A stretch of DNA of 64,000 bases from Streptococcus sp. oral taxon 061 (GCF_013394695.1 NZ_CP058258.1:1322001-1386000); one strand, 5' to 3'; shown: positions 18,644-27,279, counted from the first letter of the stretch. Numbers and translations are program-made. The notes: a model not told the origin generated them from the sequence alone.

Positions 18644-19969
18644 TTATTCCATCTCAAAAGCTTCACTTTCTTGTTTGTTAGGAAGAACAAGAGAAAGTAA
18701 AATTCCGATAATCGCTGGTACTAACCATGGCAATGAAGCCTTAGCAAATGGTAGAGCATTCACAATGTTGGCAAGGAAGGTCACTTCAAATGAACTTCCT
18801 AAGACGCTAGCTATGGCAATAGCAGTTACAAGTCCCATAGTCAATTGCATCCCTGGTTTTGAAAGTGGTACAAATTTGTTCACAATCACAATCATAACAA
18901 TCACAATCGTGATTGGATACAAGACAACTAGCACTGGAACTGAGTATTTGATAATAGCACTCAATCCAAGGTTTGCGATAGCAAAACCAATCAAGGTAAA
19001 GACAGTCGCATAAACCTTGTAGCTGATTTGTGGGAAGCGGTCGTTGAAGAATTCAGCTGTTGATACAATCAAGCCTACTGTTGTTGTGAAACAAGTCACC
19101 GTTACCATGACTGCAAGGAAAAGCTGTGCTGTCGAGCCAAAGATTTCTTGCGTTGCTTGTGACAAGATATAAACTCCTGGAGTTCCTTCGCTCATCACTT
19201 CAGCTGGTACTAGGAAATGATTTCCAAGGAAACCTAGGCCAATGTATAAAGCACTAAATCCTAAAGCTACAACGATTCCAACGACCCAAATAGTTGAAAT
19301 GTATTCTTTCTTACTTGAAAATCCAAGCTGTTTCAAGGTTTGAACAGCGATAACACTAAAGGCAACAGAAGCAAGCGCATCAAGTGTATTATATCCCTCA
19401 AGGAAACCTGCACCAAAGGCTGAAGTTTGATAGGCACCTGATGCTGCTTGCGGTGCGTTCCCACCATATTTAAAGGCCCCAAGGATAACCAAAACAACAA
19501 TCAAAATCGCAAATACTGGAGTCAAGATTCGTCCGATACGATCCAAAATCTTTGAAGGGTTAAGGGCGATTAAATAGGCTGCAACAAAGTAGAGAATTGT
19601 AAAGACAATCAAACCTAACCCCTTATCTGCTTCGGCCAGGAGGGGACTAATACCGACCTCAAACGATGTTGTTGCTGTACGTGGAATGGCAAAGAATGGA
19701 CCAATCGACAAGTACAAAGCTGCAAGATAAATCGTCGCAAACCATGGAGAAATTTTCTTAGAAATCTCATAGATATAACCCTTAGGATTAAGGGTCCCAA
19801 TAATCAAAGTTAGGACGGCAATCCCAACACCTGAAAATACAAATCCTGCAATGGCAGGAAGGAAGTTTTCTCCAGACTGTGCGCCTAGAGTTGGAGGGAA
19901 AATCAAGTTACCTGCTCCAAAAAATATTCCAAACAGAAGTAATCCTGTTAAAGCACCTTTTTTAGCCAT
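18644..19969 (-). CDS. brnQ: Branched-chain amino acid transport system II carrier protein
   Basis: This 441-residue LIVCS-family permease imports Leu, Ile and Val with a cation. It opens with the family-typical LLFGIFFGAGNLIFPPTLG and shows about 12 membrane segments. Length is normal. It stands alone on the minus strand between two terminators. An extended -10 (TGTTATACT) lies upstream at about 20002-20010, and a CodY-like box at 20060-20074 suggests repression when branched-chain amino acids are plentiful. Confidence 0.93.
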   Translation of the reverse strand: MAKKGALTGLLLFGIFFGAGNLIFPPTLGAQSGENFLPAIAGFVFSGVGIAVLTLIIGTLNPKGYIYEISKKISPWFATIYLAALYLSIGPFFAIPRTATTSFEVGISPLLAEADKGLGLIVFTILYFVAAYLIALNPSKILDRIGRILTPVFAILIVVLVILGAFKYGGNAPQAASGAYQTSAFGAGFLEGYNTLDALASVAFSVIAVQTLKQLGFSSKKEYISTIWVVGIVVALGFSALYIGLGFLGNHFLVPAEVMSEGTPGVYILSQATQEIFGSTAQLFLAVMVTVTCFTTTVGLIVSTAEFFNDRFPQISYKVYATVFTLIGFAIANLGLSAIIKYSVPVLVVLYPITIVIVMIVIVNKFVPLSKPGMQLTMGLVTAIAIASVLGSSFEVTFLANIVNALPFAKASLPWLVPAIIGILLSLVLPNKQESEAFEME

Positions 19970-20059
19970 AAACTCTCCTTATAAAATTAAAATACTTTCT
20001 TAGTATAACATGTTTAAAGGCATGAAAAGGCTATCAGGAAATCATTCTAAAATGTTTTC

Positions 20060-20074
20060 AATTTTCGGAATTTT
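20060..20074. promoter_or_regulatory. Candidate CodY box upstream of brnQ
   Basis: AATTTTCGGAATTTT matches the CodY motif AATTTTCWGAAAATT at 12 of 15 positions. It lies about 55 bases upstream of the brnQ -10 box. Confidence 0.4.
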
Positions 20075-20087
20075 AGAGCAAATAAAT

Positions 20088-20127
20088 TCCCTTTAAAACC
20101 TTTCTTATTTTCGGTCTCAAAGGGAGT
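20088..20127 (-). terminator. Probable terminator after the rhodanese gene
   Basis: CTCCCTTT pairs with AAAGGGA across a long loop on the minus strand, followed by a T-rich run just past the rhodanese stop. Confidence 0.5.
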
Positions 20128-20132
20128 TTTTC

Positions 20133-20414
20133 TTATTCTAAAGCATCCATGCCACCTTGGACATTGATAACCTCATATCCTTGTTCTGTTAAAAATTGAC
20201 AAGCGCGTGCTGAACGCATTCCTGATTTACAAATCACGTAATAAAGCTGGTCTTTGTCCAGTTGTACATAAGTATCTGCCAGTTGACTGAGAGGGAAATT
20301 ATGAGCACCTTCTAAATGAAGAGCTTCAAATTCCTCTACTTCTCTCACGTCCACTAGAGAAAGTTGCTCATTTTGATAAAGCTGGTAAAATTCATCGAAG
20401 GAAATTTCTTTCAT
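20133..20414 (-). CDS. Single-domain rhodanese-like protein
   Basis: This 93-residue protein has the rhodanese fold with the active-site cysteine in VICKSGMRS (about residue 63) and the CDC25-like DVREVEEFEALH segment near the N-terminus. It would transfer sulfane sulfur, but the acceptor is unknown. It overlaps the uracil-DNA glycosylase gene by 4 bases (ATGA). Confidence 0.85.
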   Translation of the reverse strand: MKEISFDEFYQLYQNEQLSLVDVREVEEFEALHLEGAHNFPLSQLADTYVQLDKDQLYYVICKSGMRSARACQFLTEQGYEVINVQGGMDALE

Positions 20415-21001
20415 TCTTTTTCTCCTAAAATTGTTTTAATTCTTTTTTTCAAATCGGGAACCACTTCCGACTCAAACCAAGGATTTTTTTTCATCCAGAT
20501 TTGATTACGTGGTGATGGGTGTACCAGAGGGAAATAATCAGGCAAATAATCCTTGAACCGATGCACACGGTCTGTCACCTTGCCACTGACCTTTTCATGC
20601 AGATAGTAAGCCTGAGCATACTGCCCAATCAAGAGTGTTAATTGAATATCTGGCAATTCCTTCAAAAGTTTTGGATGCCATTTTTCTGCAAAACCTGGAC
20701 GTGGTGGTAGGTCACCCGATTTTCCATGACCTGGAAAGTAGAAATCCATAGGCATGACTGCAAAGTAACCTGAATTATAAAACGTATCTTCATCCACACC
20801 TAGCCACTCTCGCAAGCGGTCACCACTTTTATCCTTCCAGTAAAGTCCTGCTTCTTGAGTTTTGAGTCCAGGAGCTTGCCCAATGATATTGATACGAGCA
20901 GTCTTTGGTGCTGCAAAAAGAGGCTCGATACCCTGCTCAGTATAGCTGGCATTCTGTGGATCCGCCATGATAGCTTGCTTGATTTTTTCGATTTGAGACA
21001 T
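20411..21001 (-). CDS. Uracil-DNA glycosylase superfamily protein
   Basis: This 196-residue protein has the superfamily motif A as GQAPG (about residue 41) and the C-terminal motif HPSPRN, which surround the base-flipping pocket. It belongs to the COG1573-type group rather than the classical Ung group (no GQDPYH). It would excise uracil or related damaged bases. The ATG at 21001 follows GGAGGG. It is coupled to the rhodanese gene by a 4-base overlap. Confidence 0.8.
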   Translation of the reverse strand: MSQIEKIKQAIMADPQNASYTEQGIEPLFAAPKTARINIIGQAPGLKTQEAGLYWKDKSGDRLREWLGVDEDTFYNSGYFAVMPMDFYFPGHGKSGDLPPRPGFAEKWHPKLLKELPDIQLTLLIGQYAQAYYLHEKVSGKVTDRVHRFKDYLPDYFPLVHPSPRNQIWMKKNPWFESEVVPDLKKRIKTILGEKE

Positions 21002-21053
21002 CTGTTTCCCTCCAAAAAGAAGTCCAAGCATAGAATCTCAGACTTCTAGATCA

Positions 21054-22454
21054 TTATTTGATCAATTCATAAATAGCTTCAGCGTAGATGGCTGCTGCAC
21101 GGAAAAGATCGTCCAAGGCGATAAATTCATTGGCCTGGTGCATAGTATCGATAGAATCTGGGAACATAGCACCGTAGGCTACACCACGCTCTAATAGACG
21201 TCCAAAAGTTCCTCCACCGATGACTTGTTCGTGACCTTGAAGACCTGTTTGTTTTTCGTAAACATTCAACAAGGTTTGAACGAGTGGATCTTCCATTGGC
21301 ACATAGTGAGGAGTGTGACCATGTTCAGAAAGGCTGACTGAAGCAACTGGCAAGCTTTCAAGAACTGACTTGATTTGCTCTGGGCTTGTTCCTTTTGGAT
21401 AACGGAAGTTGAGGGCAATAGTATTGTCAGCACTTGTTTCATCAAAGCGGAAGACACCCGCATTCATAGAAAGAGCACCCATCTTTTCATCTACATGAGC
21501 TACTTTCAAGTTTTTACCTTCGTGGTCATTCAAGAGAATCTTACCAGCAATGTCAAGATAGTCTTTTGCAGGCCCTTCAAAGGCAAATTGGCTGAGGAAG
21601 AGGGCAAGGTAAGTCGCACCATTGACACCTGAAGCAGGCATAGCACCATGGGCTGATTTACCAATTACAGTCACCTTGTACTGACCATTTTCTTCTTGAA
21701 TTTCTCCTCTGAGATTGTGCTCTGCAACGAAGGCGTCTAGCTTAGTTTGCAAGTCAGCTAAGTCGCCTGAAACAACTGCTGTTGCTGATTCTGGCACCAT
21801 GTTTTCGCGTAAACCACCTGTGAAGCTGTGAAGACGAGCTGCACCAGTATTTTCACCAGCAAAGTGGAGATATTCTGTGATATTTCCTTTTTCACCATTG
21901 ATGATAGGGAATTCAGCATCTGGTGAGAATCCAAAGTCAGGTTTTGCAAGTCCTACATGCTCAAAGTAGTAGTCCATATCTGCCCAACCTGATTCTTCAT
22001 CAGTTCCCACGATGAAGCGAACTTTCTTAGAAGTTGGAAGCCCCAATTCCTTGATGATTTTCAAACCGTAGTAACAAGCTGTTGTAGGTCCCTTATCATC
22101 AGAAGCCCCACGCGCATAAAGTCGACCATCTTTGATAGTTGGAGTGTAAGGGTCAGTGTCCCAACCACTACCTGCTGGCACTACGTCCATGTGGGCAAAG
22201 ATTCCGAGAACTTCTTCTCCTTGACCAAACTCGAAATGACCTGCATAGTTGTCGACATTTTTTGTTGGGTAGCCATCACGGTCTGCGATTTCGAGGAATT
22301 TCTCCAAGGCTTTTACTGGACCAGGTCCAAATGGATGCTGCGCATCGGCCTTACTGTCATCACGTTCTGAGTTGATTTCCAAAAGGCTAAACAAGTCAGC
22401 CAAGAGGTCTTCTTTGCGTTTTTCTACTTCTGTTGTAAAATCAATAACTGTCAT
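21054..22454 (-). CDS. pepV: Dipeptidase PepV (M20 family)
   Basis: This 466-residue zinc dipeptidase releases amino acids from N-terminally unblocked dipeptides in the cytoplasm. The metal-binding motifs are FAHMDVVPAGSGW, SDDKGP, GTDEESGW and the distal His in GGTFGR. The lid domain sits at about 190-370. Length matches lactococcal and streptococcal PepV. It lies 9 bases downstream of the nitroreductase gene on the same strand. Confidence 0.93.
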   Translation of the reverse strand: MTVIDFTTEVEKRKEDLLADLFSLLEINSERDDSKADAQHPFGPGPVKALEKFLEIADRDGYPTKNVDNYAGHFEFGQGEEVLGIFAHMDVVPAGSGWDTDPYTPTIKDGRLYARGASDDKGPTTACYYGLKIIKELGLPTSKKVRFIVGTDEESGWADMDYYFEHVGLAKPDFGFSPDAEFPIINGEKGNITEYLHFAGENTGAARLHSFTGGLRENMVPESATAVVSGDLADLQTKLDAFVAEHNLRGEIQEENGQYKVTVIGKSAHGAMPASGVNGATYLALFLSQFAFEGPAKDYLDIAGKILLNDHEGKNLKVAHVDEKMGALSMNAGVFRFDETSADNTIALNFRYPKGTSPEQIKSVLESLPVASVSLSEHGHTPHYVPMEDPLVQTLLNVYEKQTGLQGHEQVIGGGTFGRLLERGVAYGAMFPDSIDTMHQANEFIALDDLFRAAAIYAEAIYELIK

Positions 22455-22463
22455 TTTTACTTC

Positions 22464-23069
22464 CTATCTTTTCTCGATAATTTCATCTACTGGCAAGCGG
22501 TAGCTTGGTTCCAACTTCTCGTCTGTGTATCCTACTGTAATCAAAAGCTCTGGACGGAAGCGTTCTTCAATTTCCAAGACTTCATTAGCTTTTGATTTAT
22601 CAAAACCTAGTATAATATTTGAACCAATTCCCTGGTCAGTCAATGCAAGGACCAAGTTCATCGCAACTAATCCTGCATTAAGAGCCAAGTAGTCACTGAC
22701 TTGTTGTTCATTGTAACGTGCATACTCAGCTGGAAGATTTTTCATAAAGTACTGAAGTTGTTCTTCTGAGAAGTTCTTTGCTCCACCAACACGGGCAATC
22801 TTGCGAGCTCGTTTAGCTAGGTCAGTATCTGTAAACAAGGCAATCGTTACAGGTGCAGAGGCTACTTGCTCAAAGTTTGAACCGTAAGCCAATTTTGCTA
22901 GTTCAGCATTTTTCTCACGAACCACGACGAATTTCCAAGGCTGGCTGTTGTGGGCACTTGGTGCCAAGGTTGCGATTTCGATAGCTGTACGGACATCCTT
23001 TGGATCAACAGGTTTATCAATAAAATGCTTGGTCGCATGACGTTTTTTATTTAACTCAAGAAATTTCAT
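22464..23069 (-). CDS. Nitroreductase family NAD(P)H-dependent oxidoreductase
   Basis: This 201-residue FMN-binding protein opens with NKKRHATKHFIDKPV (the FMN-phosphate binding region), has APSAHNSQPWKFVVV and ends with a typical VGY...PVDEII segment. It reduces nitro compounds, quinones or flavin with NAD(P)H, probably as a homodimer. The start at 23069 was chosen because AAAGGA is 8 bases upstream. A TTG two codons earlier lies too close to that site. It probably forms an operon with pepV. Confidence 0.88.
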   Translation of the reverse strand: MKFLELNKKRHATKHFIDKPVDPKDVRTAIEIATLAPSAHNSQPWKFVVVREKNAELAKLAYGSNFEQVASAPVTIALFTDTDLAKRARKIARVGGAKNFSEEQLQYFMKNLPAEYARYNEQQVSDYLALNAGLVAMNLVLALTDQGIGSNIILGFDKSKANEVLEIEERFRPELLITVGYTDEKLEPSYRLPVDEIIEKR

Positions 23070-23230
23070 AAGCAAGTTCCTTTTCTATTTCTATTGCTTC
23101 CATTTTACCACATTCTGAAAGAGCTTGCAGAGATTTTTCATAAGTAGAGACCTTTATCCCATCTCTTAACCAGGAATTACAAGCTTTTCGATTTAGTTGT
23201 AAGCTATAATAAAAACTTTCTGCACAAGAA

Positions 23231-23256
23231 AAAGTAGACGATTAGTCGCCTACTTT
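23231..23256. terminator. Terminator after the Ser-rich lipoprotein gene
   Basis: An 11-bp hairpin with one A-C mismatch and loop TTAG, flanked by A- and T-runs, just beyond the stop of the gene on the minus strand. Confidence 0.75.
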
Positions 23257-23263
23257 ACTCATA

Positions 23264-23764
23264 TTATTGCGCTGATACAATTTTACTTGCAGATTCAATC
23301 GCTTGTTTCATAGCATCACGTGCAGTCTTCAATTGTTGAAGGAAAACAGTACGTGCTTCTGCAGGCATTTCTGTATCGTCAGAACCTGCGCTTGACAAGC
23401 CATCATTAAATGCCTTTCTTGAAGTTTCTAGTGAGTTAAGAGCAGGTTCCACTTGTTGTTTATAAGCATCTTTTTGAGCCTCAGGAACTTTGTCACCGAT
23501 TTCTTCAACATATTTCTTATAGTTGTCAATCAACTTACCAAAAAGAGTTTTCATATCTCCAATTGTTTTAGCGTTGTCAATTTCTTCATCTGTTAGAAGA
23601 GTAACTTCAGATGTGTTTGTCTTTGAGTTATCTGTTTTTGATGAAGCTGATGTTTGTTCAGTCGTGCTTGAAACTTTACTTGCAGAATCAGAAGATTTAT
23701 TTCCACAAGCTGCTAAAGTTGCAACTGATAAGAGCACAAGGCCCGCAGTAAGAAGTTTTTTCAT
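23264..23764 (-). CDS. Hypothetical Ser/Thr-rich lipoprotein
   Basis: This 166-residue protein has a signal peptide with lipobox LAAC (Cys20) and a Ser/Thr/Lys-rich linker to about residue 55. The remainder is an all-helical domain (EEIDNAKTIGDMKTLFGKLIDNYKKY onward) that may be a coiled bundle. I do not recognise the family. It stands alone with its own terminator, beside a nitroreductase/pepV operon and a substrate-binding protein remnant on the other strand. Confidence 0.7.
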   Translation of the reverse strand: MKKLLTAGLVLLSVATLAACGNKSSDSASKVSSTTEQTSASSKTDNSKTNTSEVTLLTDEEIDNAKTIGDMKTLFGKLIDNYKKYVEEIGDKVPEAQKDAYKQQVEPALNSLETSRKAFNDGLSSAGSDDTEMPAEARTVFLQQLKTARDAMKQAIESASKIVSAQ

Positions 23765-23820
23765 GACTATCTCCTTTAAATAGTTTTATGATACCTATAT
23801 TTTAAAATAAAATAATTTTA

Positions 23821-24126
23821 TTGTCAAACATTTACCGAATTATTGAAGCTAAAAAGCTCATTGAGTTCACTATTTTTAAAATCTATATTAAATTTATCGA
23901 AAATGTTCAAAAGATTATCCAAGACCGAGGTTTAGACTTGAACGTAGTCGACTTGGAAAGCAATGATAATCCAAATAACTACATTATCTTCTCAAGCGAT
24001 GGAAAAGAAATTAAAGAACAATTTGACAAGGTCCTCAAAGAACTCTACCAAGACGGAACCCTTGAAAAACTCAGCAAAACCTATCTCGGTGGTTCCTACC
24101 TACCAGATCAATCTCAATTACAATAA
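23821..24126 (+). pseudogene. C-terminal remnant of an amino acid ABC transporter substrate-binding protein
   Basis: The open frame of 101 codons begins at a TTG without a ribosome-binding site. From about codon 50 it reads like the C-terminus of an SBP_bac_3 protein: SNDNPNNYIIFSSDGKEI, then FDKVLKELYQDGTLEKLSKTYLGG and PDQSQLQ. The first 30 codons are low-complexity and unlike the family, and no signal peptide or ligand-binding lobe I is present. A terminator follows. This is a decayed gene, not a functional small protein, as far as I can judge. Confidence 0.7.
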
Positions 24127-24136
24127 GATATATTAA

Positions 24137-24161
24137 AAACGATTGGCTAGTCCAATCGTTT
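24137..24161. terminator. Bidirectional terminator between the binding-protein remnant and the phosphoesterase gene
   Basis: A 10-bp perfect hairpin AAACGATTGG/CCAATCGTTT with a 5-base loop and flanking A- and T-runs. Confidence 0.8.
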
Positions 24162-24189
24162 ATTTAGTATCTGTTAATCAAAGCAACTC

Positions 24190-25023
24190 TTACAAAAAAT
24201 CAAAATAATTCTTCACATCCTCCACATAGCCATGCTTTTCAATTAAACTAGCTAACAAATCTCTATTATGGCCTTGATAGTTGTCCTCTCGCCGCAATTC
24301 TTCATACATTTCGATAAAGGGAAGGCCCTTGGTCTTAGCTGATTCTAGCTCTGCTTCATAGTCATAAACAACCTTACGAAATTGGATATTGACTAATTCA
24401 CCATTTTCAACCTCAAGTAAGGCATACTGGGCACGGTGATTTTTCAGCCCTACCCAGTCAAAATAAGGCATACCAATCGAACCTGGATTGATGATTTGTT
24501 GACCTTGGCTACCATAACGAAGCAACTGCTTGTGAACATGACCATAGACGGCTACATCAGTAGTTTCATCAAGTAGCTGGTCAAATTTTTCGGTATCATT
24601 TTCAACCAGCAAATCACCACCATAATTTTTCTCAGGTAAATTATGTGAAAGAGAAAAGCGCAAGCCTTCTACTTCTTTCTTGGCTACCATAGGTAGATTT
24701 CTCAACCAATCAATATGCTCTGGGTTTAGACGCTCCATCAGATACTGGGTCAATCGCATAAGCTGGATTTCTTGGGGATCCTCTAAACCATATTGCCCAT
24801 CTAAAGCCTCTAACACACAATCATCCCAGTTGCCTCGAACAGATGCTGTAATGGGAAGGTCTTTCAAAAGAGCCACCAAGTCATTTGCTCCCGGCCCAGG
24901 AAGAAAAATATCTCCCAGAAGCCAATATTCAGTCGCTCCCAACTTTTTAGCGTCCTCAAGCACTCCAGCTAAGGCTGTCGTGTTACCATGAATGTCTGAT
25001 AAAATTGCAATCTTATGGTTCAT
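24190..25023 (-). CDS. Metallophosphoesterase family protein
   Basis: This 277-residue calcineurin-like phosphoesterase has all the metal-binding motifs: ILSDIHGN at the N-terminus, LLGDIFLPGP, VRGNWDD, and the distal VYGHVHKQ. Proteins of this kind act on phosphodiesters such as cyclic nucleotides or on nucleotides. No substrate is evident here. Monocistronic, with about 200 bases of upstream intergenic sequence before the divergent XRE gene. Confidence 0.82.
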   Translation of the reverse strand: MNHKIAILSDIHGNTTALAGVLEDAKKLGATEYWLLGDIFLPGPGANDLVALLKDLPITASVRGNWDDCVLEALDGQYGLEDPQEIQLMRLTQYLMERLNPEHIDWLRNLPMVAKKEVEGLRFSLSHNLPEKNYGGDLLVENDTEKFDQLLDETTDVAVYGHVHKQLLRYGSQGQQIINPGSIGMPYFDWVGLKNHRAQYALLEVENGELVNIQFRKVVYDYEAELESAKTKGLPFIEMYEELRREDNYQGHNRDLLASLIEKHGYVEDVKNYFDFL

Positions 25024-25148
25024 TTTCTGCTCTTTCTTTATTGGATAGCATTCAGGGTATCCAAATCACTCTTATTTTTCTTCATTATAGCATAAAATCG
25101 TAGAAGATTTTCACATAGAAATATTATCACCAAGATTCTTTTAAAAAT

Positions 25149-25168
25149 ATGTCAAAAATAGTTGACAT
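25149..25168. promoter_or_regulatory. Palindromic operator at the XRE cassette promoter
   Basis: ATGTCAA and TTGACAT form perfect 7-base arms around a 6-base centre. The right arm is also the -35 box TTGACA, so the site suits autoregulation by the downstream XRE protein. Confidence 0.55.
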
Positions 25169-25190
25169 TTTATTTTTTAAAAGATATACT
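25162..25190 (+). promoter_or_regulatory. Promoter of the XRE cassette
   Basis: Consensus TTGACA (25162-25167) and TATACT (25185-25190) with a 17-base spacer, 40 bases before the ATG. Confidence 0.8.
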
Positions 25191-25230
25191 ATAGTCAAAT
25201 ATATGTGACATAATCAAATAAGGAGGAAGC

Positions 25231-25425
25231 ATGAATCGTGTGAAAGAATTTCGCAAGGAATTGGGCATATCCCAGCTCGAACTTGCCAAAGATATCGGTG
25301 TCTCTAGACAAACCATCAACATGATTGAGAATGACAAGTACAATCCTACCCTGGAACTCTGTCTCAATCTCGCTCATAGCCTCCAAACAGACCTCAACAG
25401 TCTCTTTTGGGAGGACGAATTTTAA
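25231..25425 (+). CDS. Small XRE-family (Cro/CI-type) transcriptional regulator
   Basis: This 64-residue protein is little more than one helix-turn-helix domain: the recognition region is QLELAKDIGVSRQTINMIENDKYNPTL (about residues 16-42). Such minimal regulators usually control their own operon. AAGGAGG precedes the ATG. The next gene starts 15 bases after its stop, so it is co-transcribed with two membrane-protein genes. No toxin-like protein is recognisable in the cassette. Confidence 0.85.
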   Translation: MNRVKEFRKELGISQLELAKDIGVSRQTINMIENDKYNPTLELCLNLAHSLQTDLNSLFWEDEF

Positions 25426-25439
25426 TAAGGAGAAGAAAA

Positions 25440-25982
25440 ATGAAAAAAGAAACTCTCACTGAAAAACTAATCAAACGCACATACGGCATTTCTGGACCAC
25501 TTGATGAACACAAACAACGTGAGGCTGACCGCATCGGAAATAAACTCTTTATGGTTCTCTTCTACCTCATGGTTTTTGGCAATCTCATTCCCTTTGTCCT
25601 CGCTTATAAATATCCCCAAGTGGTCGCTTTCGGATATCCAATCATTATTTTTCTGGTTTCTATGGCTTGTGCTATCTATGTTTCCACTCAAACTAAAAAA
25701 ACAGGTATTACTACTATTGATCCTGAAATGTTGACTTGTAAAGAAAAGAAACAATTGCACTACCCTGGACTTAAGGCTGGTCTAGTCTATGGAGTTTTTA
25801 TGTTCTTTGGCATGCCACTTCTCAATGTCTTAACGGATGATGGCAAGAACTATTTCACCTCTCTTTTCAATTTCGGTCATTTCACATCAATTCTTTTCGC
25901 AGCATTCTTTTTCGGATTAATAATGCAACTTGTCGTCTGGCTTCGCATTCGAAAAGCCAAGGAAGATCAAGACGACTATTAG
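25440..25982 (+). CDS. DUF3278-like membrane protein
   Basis: This 180-residue protein has four predicted membrane segments (about 40-60, 66-84, 115-133 and 147-168) and an N-terminal cytoplasmic stretch, YGISGPLDEHKQREADRIGNK, resembling the start of DUF3278 proteins, which in lactic acid bacteria accompany XRE regulators. The function is unknown. The start at 25440 follows AAGGAGAAG. Translation of the next gene starts 11 bases after its stop. Confidence 0.65.
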   Translation: MKKETLTEKLIKRTYGISGPLDEHKQREADRIGNKLFMVLFYLMVFGNLIPFVLAYKYPQVVAFGYPIIIFLVSMACAIYVSTQTKKTGITTIDPEMLTCKEKKQLHYPGLKAGLVYGVFMFFGMPLLNVLTDDGKNYFTSLFNFGHFTSILFAAFFFGLIMQLVVWLRIRKAKEDQDDY

Positions 25983-25992
25983 GAGGAATCAT

Positions 25993-26334
25993 ATGAAATC
26001 ATTACAAACTTTAATTCTCAGTCATATTTTGGTCAGTATCTTTATGACCTTTTTCCTAGTTTATGGCTATATTACACGTCCTTTTCTGATCATCTTCCTG
26101 CTAGCCCTTCCTGTCTTGAACAAAGGACAAAGGTTTCAGAAAATCACATCAAAAAAAATACGCCTCTTAAACGCATCTCTCTGCTTTATCCTCGTATCTC
26201 TCCCACAACTAATTACGAATTCTATGGATTGGAGATATCTCCTATTTCTAACTATCTGTATCATTTTTAGTTTGGTCTATTTCTATACTCTTTATCAACT
26301 CTTTAAAGAAGTTAAGCAAAAAGAATGTTATTAA
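25993..26334 (+). CDS. Small hypothetical membrane protein
   Basis: This 113-residue protein has four hydrophobic segments (about 5-25, 28-42, 56-73 and 80-98) and a charged C-terminus ending KEVKQKEC. I do not recognise it. AGGAGG lies seven bases before the ATG at 25993, and it is the last gene of the XRE cassette before a terminator. It could be a partner subunit of the DUF3278-like protein. Confidence 0.65.
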   Translation: MKSLQTLILSHILVSIFMTFFLVYGYITRPFLIIFLLALPVLNKGQRFQKITSKKIRLLNASLCFILVSLPQLITNSMDWRYLLFLTICIIFSLVYFYTLYQLFKEVKQKECY

Positions 26335-26351
26335 TCGCTCTAAAAAACACC

Positions 26352-26377
26352 CCCCTAACACTTCTCAGTGCTAGGGG
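26352..26377. terminator. Terminator after the XRE cassette
   Basis: CCCCTAACACT pairs with AGTGCTAGGGG, with one A-C mismatch and loop TCTC. An A-run lies before it and a T-rich run after it, between converging genes. Confidence 0.75.
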
Positions 26378-26382
26378 ATTTG

Positions 26383-27279
26383 TTATTTTCTTAAATATCT
26401 CACATATTCTACTAATACGTAGATGAGGATTGTTAAACAAATGATAGTTTCTAACCAAACGAGGAGGTTAAGGGTTGGAAACTGTAGGATTCCCTGGGCC
26501 ATTTTCAAGGAAGTTGCCGTGATGATGGTTGGGAAAGTTAGAGCTGAAAAGGATGGTTGAAATCCCTGTTTTAGAATTCTCGGCAAGCGACTAAGGACAA
26601 AGAAAAAGAAAGTCTGTGATGCAAGAATCATGACCAGTAAAACCCAGTTAGGAAGACCTGGGCCTCCTATCCGAACCAGTGCTGCCAACAGTAGAGAAAA
26701 TGGAGCACAATAGATTCCTTCTTGACCCATTAAAGCTAGTGGCAATGGATTCTTTTTCAAATCTTGATAAATGAGAGGATACAGGATGAGGGTTAAGATA
26801 AAACCAAAAATCCAAGCTCCATAGGCAATACCAACTATCCCCACCACGGGGTAGGTCAAGCTTGCTACTGCTATTCCTACATAAAGAACAGTCCAAGTCG
26901 GTGTAGCACTAGCCCTTGGCTTAGTCTGAACGTAATTGATAGTAAAGTAGATAATTAAACCTACATCCAGTAGAAAGGCAAACCACCAGAGAACTTGTGC
27001 AATGATACTCAAGCTCATAGGTAACACTCGCAATAAATAAGTCGATAAAATCATCCCTGCCATGGGAAAGGTCGCCATTCCTGACAAGAGGGGTGCTTTC
27101 TTCAGTTCTTGCTTGCTTACTTGCCAATCACTAAGATGACTGTAAATAAAACAAAACCATAGAATCAAGCCTGACAAACTAAGCAAATGAGAAAGAAATG
27201 GGAAGGTATCTAAGATAAGATTTCCTGCACCAGCTAATCCCAATAAGCAACCTGAAAAGGCTAAGGGGAGTTTCTTCAT
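26383..27279 (-). CDS. TDT family transporter (TehA/SLAC1-like)
   Basis: This 298-residue protein consists of about ten membrane helices, starting LPLAFSGCLLGLAGAGNLI, the typical first helix of the tellurite-resistance/dicarboxylate transporter family. Members are anion channels or transporters for small anions, including tellurite and malate. The substrate here is unknown. It lies alone on the minus strand, divergent from nothing close and about 200 bases from mutS2. Confidence 0.8.
   Translation of the reverse strand: MKKLPLAFSGCLLGLAGAGNLILDTFPFLSHLLSLSGLILWFCFIYSHLSDWQVSKQELKKAPLLSGMATFPMAGMILSTYLLRVLPMSLSIIAQVLWWFAFLLDVGLIIYFTINYVQTKPRASATPTWTVLYVGIAVASLTYPVVGIVGIAYGAWIFGFILTLILYPLIYQDLKKNPLPLALMGQEGIYCAPFSLLLAALVRIGGPGLPNWVLLVMILASQTFFFFVLSRLPRILKQGFQPSFSALTFPTIITATSLKMAQGILQFPTLNLLVWLETIICLTILIYVLVEYVRYLRK

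Noticed and set aside
25231..26334. Toxin-antitoxin system
   Set aside because: The XRE protein could be an antitoxin, but neither partner resembles a known toxin and both are polytopic membrane proteins, so I keep it as an unassigned cassette.
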